Shown: positions 56,201 through 64,000 of the stretch, in pieces | How positions within the stretch are numbered: the first letter of the stretch is position 1 | How the letters are laid out: each line of letters opens with the position of its first letter | NCBI RefSeq assembly: GCF_002105155.1 | Contig: NW_019029041.1 | Coordinates: 124,001-188,000, forward strand | Origin: Lobosporangium transversale | Taxonomy: Eukaryota > Mortierellomycota > Mortierellomycetes > Mortierellales > Mortierellaceae | Direction of reading: 5' to 3' | DNA length: 64,000 nucleotides | Translations under genes and position numbers: made by a program | Notes under the pieces: generated by a model | Database searches by the model: none | Told to the model about the DNA's origin: nothing | Seen by the model: the letters and a program-made list of their open reading frames with translations, nothing else

Positions 56201-59200
56201 TTATTTTGCTAACAAGCCCCCCTAGGGAACCTACTCCTCCTCCTATCCCAGCCTGGCCTTCTTTGTCTTTACCCTTCATCAATATTAGCCCTCCTGTCTT
56301 TGGGCAGGGCACCAAGCGCGATGAATATCCATACCCAGGAATGGAAATGATGGATGGGACCTGGATTTGGACCTGGATTTTAGCACCCGGGATGAAGGCC
56401 TTGAGCCGACGCGTGCTCGGAAGCGTTGGAAGGGACATGGATGGAGTAGACAAGGAATATAAGCTATTAGACGGCGCGCCGAGCTGTGGGCGATTGAAAT
56501 ACAGCTTGAGAGTCTTACGAATCAGGAATGGAATAGGAGCAATGGGAGACGAGGGCGATTGGTTCGTAATAGTGTCACTATTACGATTCCTCTGTGAGGT
56601 TTTTGGAGATGCAGCTGCGGTAGTAACCTGGCGGCCATCATCCTGGTTAGACTTTCTACTCGGACTTACAGTCTCATCGGAGGGCGTAGAATCTGACTTG
56701 AACATCCCCTCATTTCTGTTCATTACTTTCACGCTCTTAGATTTCGTCAAACTGTTCCTAACGTACTTTTCATGTTCTGATTCCAAATTGAAGTCTCCTG
56801 CGGTTGCAAGTTGGGGCATCTTGGTCTTGCTTCCAATACGTAGCTTTTCAAAAGCTAGAGTAATCGACTTGTTTGTCGAAACTAGATGATAGGTAGGCCC
56901 GCCATAATAGAGACAAGGCAATCAGCATTCTACACGAAAACAATATATATATAAAGACATACTAAGCAACCTGTCAAGTTCTTTTTTTTTTTTTCTTTTT
57001 CTTTTTTACCTCCTAAGCCTTTTAATAGCTTTCTCGACCCTGAAGGCGCGACACCTGATGCCCTCTTCAGGCTGATACCACGACTGGGAACTTTCTTGCC
57101 AGTTGGATATGGGTATTCGAGACCATTCTTGCGTATTATTGGTGCTAACGGCGATGATGATCCTTTTAGCCCGCCCGGCATCAATACTCGCCCTTCATTA
57201 TCCACCTTATCCCAGCGGAACAAGCATTTAGCCTCAAGCTCATACCATACAAAGCCCATACTTCCTTCGAAACTTTCGGCTCGAACGTCGTTCTTGCTAA
57301 TAGGCAAGAGCCATTCCCATCGCCATTCATCCATAGGCGTTGTTTCTGACCTTATTGATGTCTTTGTCTTTGTTGCTGTGAACGCTGTAGCTGCTGCTTC
57401 TGCGGTTGAATGGTCACTATCCGGCTTTTCCTCAGGCGAGTATTCTTTGAGCACTCCACCAGGGCTTTCAATTACTCCTGCCTCATCAACTTGTTTATCC
57501 TGGAATTGAAGCACTAATTTTTTTTCCCATAACGTCTTGGCCCAATGCTGTTTCTCGATCTCAAATGTGACCAAATCTTGTTTTGCCCAAGAGATAGATT
57601 CTTTGAGTCGAAAATGGAGTGTCAGCGACACAAAGTGAAATTTTAGTCCTGGAAGCCGCGGAATATATAATACTAGCCGTCCTGAGCTCACCGGCCGTTC
57701 AGTAGATAGTTCAATCGAATGCGGCTGGAACGAGATGCGAGGCGTAGCTCGGCTGCTGCTTTGATGTTGTAGGTGCTTCTGTTGACACTGCTGATGTTTT
57801 GTTTTCAGAAAGGAACGCTTTTGAGAATAGCGTTCTGTAACGCTGGAGAGGGTTTCAAGGATACTTTTCTCGCTTGCTTTTGAGTCATTTCTCTCCCTCT
57901 TACCCCTCTTGGTGCTATCATTGCCATTACTGCTACCAGTGATGCTGCTACTGTTAATCTTTTTCGAATGATCACGAAGGAAGCTGCCAAAACCTCCTCT
58001 TTTTAAAAATGAATTACCACCATTGCTGACACTCAATGCAGGTACTAAAGTCCCATTCCGTTGACTCATTTCCTCCAGCTGTCGCGGAGTTAGTAACGAC
58101 TGGCGACGAGGCCTTTCCTTAAAGCTAGTAGTAATGGGTTGAGGGTAAGGTGGCGTTGCTGAGGAGGCTGTGATGGTAGCCTTGGCGATAACAGCGCTTG
58201 CCTGCAGGCCATTTAGACTATTTGATGCAGGATTAGACTCTTGGGAGGTCTTACCGTTGTCCAGTGGGTCCCATGATAATGATGTGGATGGTTTTTTGCC
58301 AGCCTCATCACCGATATGTGTTATTCCATCCTCTAGTTTTTGTGCCTCTCGATCGCTTCCTTGCTGCACCATGGATGCCTCTAGGCTCCAAGCTATGTCG
58401 CTGGGCTCATACACAGTTGGCTCCCCAGACTTAAACGGCTGTTGAGGGTCAGCAATGGATTGAGAAAGAGGTGCCACTGGTGTACAAAGGATTGATGGCA
58501 AGCTACATGAATGCCTTAGACGCTTGTGTTGGCTCTGCGGGAGCTGATCCATAGACTGCTGTTTGGGGCTCATTTGCTGGTCATGATGCTGATACGGGTG
58601 CTGAATTGGTAACTTTGGGTGAAACTGGGAATATGGACGCTGTTTTGGCCGATGGTCATGGTTGCTCAGCATGGCTGGAGGGAAGATGGGTGACATCGAT
58701 GCGGCGGAAGAAGGCGACGATGGTACAGAGGAAGTTGAAATGGAGTCTGAGATCCCTCCTGCTGCTATTGCTGCTGCTGTTGTTGCTGTTGCTGTTATCA
58801 CAGCACTATGTCCAAGTCGGTCGGCAAGCTCGCTCCATCCAGGAGTAAATTTTATGTATTGGTGGCCCTGATGGCTTTGGTGGATGTTACTGTTGCTTGG
58901 CTCCATAGCCTCGTTCCGATCGACAATGACTACTGCTTTTTGAAGCACTCCTTCATGACAACTCTTAAATTTTGTAGAGACCAAGTCTCTGCTCACAGCG
59001 TCGTTTTCTTTCTTGTTTCTTTGCGTGCTACTCAGCTTAAAAAGCCGACGATGTGCACTTTCAAGGACAATAGCTTTTCCATACTCTCCTCCATCTCTAT
59101 CATTATTGCCATTGTCATGGGACTTGTAGTCGTTGATTAGATTTTGTGGTACTCTTACCGCGTCTCTGGCGGGCTCAACTTTGAGATGGTAACCATTGTT

Positions 59201-60079
59201 GTGGTTACAGTTGTGGCCGTTGCGCTCGGACTTGTTTTCGCAAAAATGAGCCTGGTCTTTTTTTACCTCTTGCTCAATGTTCACGCAGTTCTCTGTTGGG
59301 TAAAAAGCCTCTTCTGATGGACTCTGCGCCCATTTCAGGTGGCATTTTTGGCTAGATTGTTGCAGATTATAAGAGGATAGAGGAATCGCCGTTTGGGATG
59401 CAGGCACTTCGGCATTAGTATCTGGATGTGGTGAGCAAGCCCGAGAAGACGTGGCAGAGTCAGGCAATGGTATCGATATCGCCAATTGGGATTTAGCCAG
59501 AGTGCTATGGCCTCGTTGGTACTCTTGATTGGCATTAAGGTACGAGCTTGATACAGGCTTTGGAGAGGCTGGACTTGAGGGCAATGGCAATTCAGATAAT
59601 AGAACTGATGTTGCCTGCTGAATCATTGATGCCAGGGAGCTACTCTCATCTTCTTGGTAATAATCCAGGCTAGGTTTTGAAGAACCTGGATGTGAAGGTA
59701 TTGGGGATCCAGGCGATGGGTGCTGAAGTGTACTAATCAGATTGATATTTTCTTTACAATCTTGTCCGACCTCCTTATGCCTGTGCGTTTGCTCCAAGTT
59801 CATCTGGTATTCAGATGTGTTTGGTATCTGAGGAACTGCGGTGGAAGTTAGATCGCCATGCAATAAAATGTTTTGATTCTGCATAGTATTTGGCATAAGC
59901 AATCCTTCGAATAGACCCCTGACGCTCAGGCTTTCAACAGTTTGTTCTACGCCCATATCACTCTCGTGTACATTTTCTTCATACTTGAGTTTAGACCCTT
60001 GTCTATAACCCAGCTTCCCCTCGGCTGTCTCGCTAACGACAGTAAAGTCGACTTTGGATGCAATCTTCTCACTGGCCAT
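53210..60079 (-). CDS. Very large arrestin-like protein, 2199 aa
   Basis: Three exons on the minus strand: 60079-57010, 56881-55813 and 55670-53210, in frame through both introns. The first 780 residues are Ser/Gln/His-rich. An arrestin-N-like half starts at about 790: SSGRLVLYIPRLPGLKFHFV, and reaches the hallmark WEWLLPISKNDVRAESFEGS with MGFVWYELEAKC at about 920-945. The remaining beta segments are spread over exons 2 and 3, separated by low complexity, including poly-Gln of about 17 (about residue 1260). Examples are AFIPGAKIQVQIQVPSIISI, VKVRIEVKHYLTFRLSIDV (about 1617) and KDYVVRVPVTVVIQADEHGK. Alpha-arrestins are ubiquitin-ligase adaptors for endocytosis of transporters. No PPxY motif was seen. 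The domain call is moderate; the gene model is good. Confidence 0.6.
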
Positions 60080-60125
60080 GGCTAATCAACTGCTCGATCG
60101 AGAAAGTAAGATAGGTGGTTTTGCC

Positions 60126-60163
<38 letters not shown>

Positions 60164-60166
60164 AAA
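60126..60166. repeat. T(18)A(23) inverted tract
   Basis: Perfect oligo-T followed by oligo-A, 34 bp upstream of the arrestin-like gene's start. A similar tract lies at 60448-60485. Confidence 0.9.
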
Positions 60167-60447
60167 TAGGATCTTGAGGCCAATTAATGTTTATTATATA
60201 ATTCAATAAAAAAAAAGGGGGGAGGGAGGAGAGTCTGCTCTCGGTTGTGTTACCTTTGAACTTCTTAATCGAAATTTTATCGCTGAAAATTCATACTTTT
60301 TTATTCTTTTTCAAGAATTAAGAATGAGCGCGAATAAACGTGTAGATGTATAATAGAGGAGCGTTACGGATAGGCGATAGAGTGTTGGGAGAGGGGGGGG
60401 GGGATAGATAGGGATGAGTTGAAGATATGAAGATTATTTCCACAAAG

Positions 60448-60482
<35 letters not shown>

Positions 60483-60485
60483 AAA
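60448..60485. repeat. T(15)A(23) inverted tract
   Basis: Second oligo-T/oligo-A tract in the same intergenic region. Confidence 0.9.
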
Positions 60486-62206
60486 GATCGTAGAAAATCA
60501 ATAATCGACGAACAAATAGGAAAGGAAGAACAAATGGACAGAAGGATAAAAGGACACAAAATGGACGGAGGATGAGGAAAAAAAAAAAGAAAGAAAGAAA
60601 GAAAGAAGGAAAGGAAGAAGGTTTGACAATTGAGATGCTTTCAAAGAGTGGTCAATCCCAAATAAGCACAGATCCTACATTAGTCAATGCTTCATCTTTG
60701 CGGGAAGAAAAATAAATAAATAATAACATCAAAGCGTTCAAACCTCGTTTGCATTGTTCTGAGCCGACACAAAGGCATTGTCCAGAAATACAACAATAAG
60801 TGGCTCTGAAGGAAGAGAAAAAATATATGGATATATAAAAAAAATAAAAAAAAAAAAGGGAAAGGAAAGAAAAAAATAGGTCATGAAAGCAGTAAATGAA
60901 ATCAAGAAGCTGGTTTAGAGCTAACTCCTAGGCAAAGTAGCATTAAAAAAGTGGGGGATCTCTTCATTGGACATTTGGGAGTACACGGGCCAGGTTTTTA
61001 ATTATTACGGATGCGTTAAACTTTGTAATATAACGATCGACCCTGCCGTGATTGCACCTTTACAAGTTTCTAGTGATTACAATGGGGCAATATAGAGCAG
61101 TATAGAGCAGTATAGAGCAGCACCTGTGAATGTCCAAGGAGAGATGAGCGTAAATTACATAAATAAATAAAAAAAAAAAAAAACCGAAGTAAGCCTTTTG
61201 CATTATTTTTCGGCTCCTTCGCCTTTCCACTCTCTTCTCCAAAAAAACAAAACAAAAAAAAAAAAAAGGTCCGAAAAATTAACTGTTCCCAGTACTGAGG
61301 ACAGAACCCAAGTCCAATTGAGCAGTCAGGGGCACTCTTTATTTATTTATTTATTTATTTGGTTTTTTGGTTTTTTTGTTCTTATAAGACGCGTTCCACT
61401 TCTTGAGTATAGGTTTTTTTTTTTTTTTTTTTTTTTTTTAAACAGTTCGTTGAACGTAAGCATCATGAGGAAGCAATCCTAAATAATGGGAAATTTTGAA
61501 ACGCGCAGGACTAGAGATCGTGAACTGCAGCAAATCTAATCCCGGACCACGATGAGGCCTGTGCGTTTCATGAAGAACAGGGGTCCTGTTTTTTTTTTAT
61601 TCCTTTTCATTCTTTGCATAACTATGAGAGTAAAGATTCTCTTGTGTTACAAGCCAAAAGGAGAAATTGAGGTCGTGCTTTACAATCTTTTTGAAGCAAA
61701 CTTCCCTTAATTATTTTTAACTCTTACGCTGAAGAGGGAAAAGATATATATATATATATATATTTATATATGTAGCCGTTTGGATCAAGCGACTTTGTAG
61801 TGTAGATAGACAAGAGTTTTCTTTTTTTTATTTTACAAACGATCTAAACTTATAAAGACTCGTTGCGCGAAAGAAAAATAAAGCTTTTTCTTTTGATCAA
61901 TTAACCCACATTAATAGTATATTAAGCGTACAGTCTTTGAATTTATCTACAAAAAGGCGTTGTGGAGATGGAAGATGTGTGGATTCATCTCTTTTGTATG
62001 TGTATGTGTGTAAAATAGATAGATGGATGGATGTCTAGATGTTAAAATTGGATGTCTAGATATTAAAATAATTATTTGCTATGGATATATGAATGAAGAA
62101 ATGTGATTAAGGAGAACTAATGTGAAAAATGATTTGGGAATGATCGAAAACTTGTCAGTTCGTTTTTTTTTTTTTGTTTTTTTTGTTTTTTTCCTTTTTT
62201 CTTTTT

Positions 62207-64000
62207 TTAATAGCCTTGATCGTGTCCAAGACCAGATGGTGAAAAGGGCTGAGGAGTTCCGCGTCTATCCTTTGGTAATCTGGTGCTGTTCGACCGAGCG
62301 ATCGGTGTCGGGTAATTGTCCATTTCGATCTGTGCAACAGGGGATGCTCCTCGTCCACCGTATCGACCATAACCATTACTATTGTTTCGTTCAATAGGAG
62401 AGTTTACGTTTGAGCCCGCACTTGAAGCCGATCGTGAAGAGTGATTGGATCCAGTGCGGCCAACAGCACCCTGGGTTGCAATCCTTGTCCTAGAAGACGA
62501 TCCTGATCGCTCTACTCCGGCTGCTGCTGCTGCTGCTGCACGGGCAGAGGGAGAAGGACCTCTCGTTGTTGATGTAGACGCAGCGGAAGATGTATTGGAT
62601 ACGTTCATGCGATTCGAATCAGCTCTCCTGACTGGCTGGAGTGGACGTGCCTGCTGGTGTGTCGGCTGAGGGATCTGAGGTGCACCCGTTTCTGACGAGT
62701 ACCCTCCAGTGTAGTAATCATCATCGGCATCCTCAAGTTCACGTCGTTCACGAGTCGCACGTGAGCGACCTGCTGATTCACTGAGAGTTCGATCTAGTCC
62801 ACCACGACTGTAGTTGTTATTGGCCCCTCTGGATGCAGATCGTTGATGATTCGGCTTTCCAGTTCTTCCACCATTACCAGTATTGGAAGCGCCACCACTT
62901 CGGTTTTTATTCTCGCTAGGCCGGGCGCCAGCACCAGGGATAAAACCTGCGTGAGCTCGATCTTGACGACCAGTTCTGCTAGGTTCAGCATCGTGGGGAC
63001 GAGTAGAGTTCTGTCGTTGCATTCCTCCAGGACCAACGTCCTCCATCAACGCCCGACGGCTGATCGAAGTCTGCTTGGAAAGATCTATATCACGCGCGTC
63101 CTTTTCTCTGGGGCTAGTCATCGTCCTATTACCACTGCTGCTTCCACCACCACGACTAGCACCGTTATTAGTAGACGGACCAGATCTAGCACCACTACCT
63201 CCTTTCCCTTCCCTAACTGTTCCTCTCTTGCCAACAGCGGCACCAGTGCCGGCGGCTACGCGACCTGTCTCAAGAGCACCACTATGCTTCTCAATTGCTC
63301 TACGGAACCGCTGTCGATACTGTGCACGTTTAATAGTCGCGGCCCCAATGGTGATGATGAAGATGGTCATAAAGGCGCTATAGATGAGGATACCCGAGGT
63401 CAGATTGAAGGCTCCGACAACGGAAGGACGACCAAAGAGGGCCGTGTCCGCCGAAGGATCGGCCAGGGGCGTATTAGTGGCAGAAACTGGTGAGGTAGCA
63501 GTAGAAGAAACGGAAGAGGAAGGAGATGAAGACATAGTGGGCCGAGAGCCTGATTTCGATGTGGCGGATGGTTTTATAGAAGTTGCCTCAGCAGAGGGTG
63601 CAGCAAGAGGAGCAGCAGCAAGGCGTTCCAGAGATTGCTCTCGAGTCGCACCAGTGTCAATTCCCTCAGGAACCAAGGCTGGCACAACCAAATGATTTGG
63701 AGAGAGACGCTCGAAGGACTTGACGGAGGTGGAATCGGGAATGACAATGGCTGGAATGGATTCAGATGTGGGGGAATGAATTTGGGATGTGACAGATGAT
63801 TCCACAGGTGAAACACACAGAGACAAGCACAGACTGAAGGCAATAAAAAGAAAGAGATGAAGCCGATGTTGTGTGTGACGGAGGCTGTGAGCGTTTGTGG
63901 AGGAAGAAGAAGAAAGATTCGAGGAAATGCGTTGTTCTGGTATTGCTGGTGTTGTTGATGCTTTTGTTGATAATGATGTAGAGGAGGAGGGGTTTGGAAG
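62207..64000 (-). CDS. Single-pass membrane protein with Ser/Thr-rich outer part (5' end outside window)
   Basis: The minus-strand frame is open from TAA at 62207-62209 to the right edge, with no in-frame ATG in the last 180 bases, so the start lies outside the window. At least 597 residues. A hydrophobic stretch LHLFLFIAFSLCLSLCVS near the visible N-terminus looks like a signal peptide preceded by an extension. About 120 Ser/Thr/Ala-rich residues follow, then one membrane span (SGILIYSAFMTIFIITIGA), a basic stop-transfer (IKRAQYRQRFRRAIEKH), and a long disordered Gly/Arg/Ser tail with an Ala run. The layout resembles fungal wall-stress sensors (Wsc/Mid2 type), but no WSC Cys domain is visible. 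Function unknown. Confidence 0.7.
   Translation of the reverse strand, partial: LPNPSSSTSLSTKASTTPAIPEQRISSNLSSSSSTNAHSLRHTQHRLHLFLFIAFSLCLSLCVSPVESSVTSQIHSPTSESIPAIVIPDSTSVKSFERLSPNHLVVPALVPEGIDTGATREQSLERLAAAPLAAPSAEATSIKPSATSKSGSRPTMSSSPSSSVSSTATSPVSATNTPLADPSADTALFGRPSVVGAFNLTSGILIYSAFMTIFIITIGAATIKRAQYRQRFRRAIEKHSGALETGRVAAGTGAAVGKRGTVREGKGGSGARSGPSTNNGASRGGGSSSGNRTMTSPREKDARDIDLSKQTSISRRALMEDVGPGGMQRQNSTRPHDAEPSRTGRQDRAHAGFIPGAGARPSENKNRSGGASNTGNGGRTGKPNHQRSASRGANNNYSRGGLDRTLSESAGRSRATRERRELEDADDDYYTGGYSSETGAPQIPQPTHQQARPLQPVRRADSNRMNVSNTSSAASTSTTRGPSPSARAAAAAAAGVERSGSSSRTRIATQGAVGRTGSNHSSRSASSAGSNVNSPIERNNSNGYGRYGGRGASPVAQIEMDNYPTPIARSNSTRLPKDRRGTPQPFSPSGLGHDQGY

Larger units (their letters stand above)
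60080..62206. other. Intergenic with T/A hairpin tracts
   Basis: 2.1 kb without a supported gene. Contains T18-A23 (60126-60166), T15-A23 (60448-60485), GAAA-rich DNA (60580-60620), TTTA repeats near 61338, a T-run near 61413-61440 and an AT tract (61744-61763). Confidence 0.5.

Noticed and set aside
58741-58800. Leu-rich plus-strand frame (poly-Leu) suggesting a membrane protein
   Set aside because: It is the antisense of Ala/Thr/Ser repeats in the arrestin-like gene's first exon.
1-64000. tRNA, rRNA or other structured RNA genes
   Set aside because: I looked for T-arm-like GGTTCGA motifs and cloverleaf context on both strands and found none convincing; a covariance-model scan would be needed to exclude small RNAs.

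Overview
The window is nuclear DNA from a fungus. Genes carry short GT-AG introns with GTAAGT-like donors and TAG/CAG acceptors. Proteins are rich in Ser, Gln and Asn runs, and the intergenic DNA is full of poly-A/T tracts and microsatellites. Fungal or broadly eukaryotic genes are present (IMP dehydrogenase, Rec8, GID4, BMT5, MFAP1). A UBAP1-like ESCRT-I protein, a promethin-like protein and very long Ser/Gln-rich regulators point to an early-diverging, zygomycete-grade fungus, perhaps Mortierellaceae. That placement is inference. All gene models below were spliced by hand; reading frame was checked across every junction of the named multi-exon genes.

Layout. 1-5.2 kb: the tail of a membrane protein, then a 1345-aa protein ending in a Sec2/Rabin8-type domain. 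5.8-10.8 kb: a small coiled-coil protein (-), glyoxalase II and the rRNA methyltransferase BMT5. 13.1-16.6 kb: an intronless Ser-rich protein. 17.0-21.7 kb: a GNAT acyltransferase (-) divergent from a nine-exon REC8 cohesin gene. 22.1-25.6 kb: IMP dehydrogenase and a mitochondrial LEA-like protein. 26.2-32.3 kb: three + strand housekeeping genes, namely a DNAJC7-type co-chaperone, the spliceosomal MFAP1 and the GID ubiquitin ligase receptor GID4. 32.3-35.6 kb: gene-poor DNA with a decayed MULE-type transposase. 35.6-40.9 kb: a UBAP1-like ESCRT-I gene and an MFS exporter. 42.4-43.3 kb: an intronless protein with a Cys-rich tail.

44.75-49.98 kb is a complete 5230-bp hAT transposon. It has perfect 8-bp target-site duplications, unusually long (about 540-570 bp) terminal inverted repeats that carry two perfect 18-bp palindromes, and a transposase gene with three disabling lesions. 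Beyond it lie an orphan small gene (50.3 kb), a promethin/LDAF1-like lipid-droplet protein (52.0-53.0 kb), a convergent 2199-aa arrestin-like protein (53.2-60.1 kb, -), and a single-pass membrane protein (-) running off the right edge.

The genes do not form a pathway. Several share a membrane-traffic or ubiquitin theme (Sec2-like, UBAP1-like, arrestin-like, GID4), but nothing shows they are co-regulated. The most unusual items are the hAT element, the UBAP1-like gene, the ACGCGT boxes inside REC8 introns, and the acidic/His insertion in GID4.
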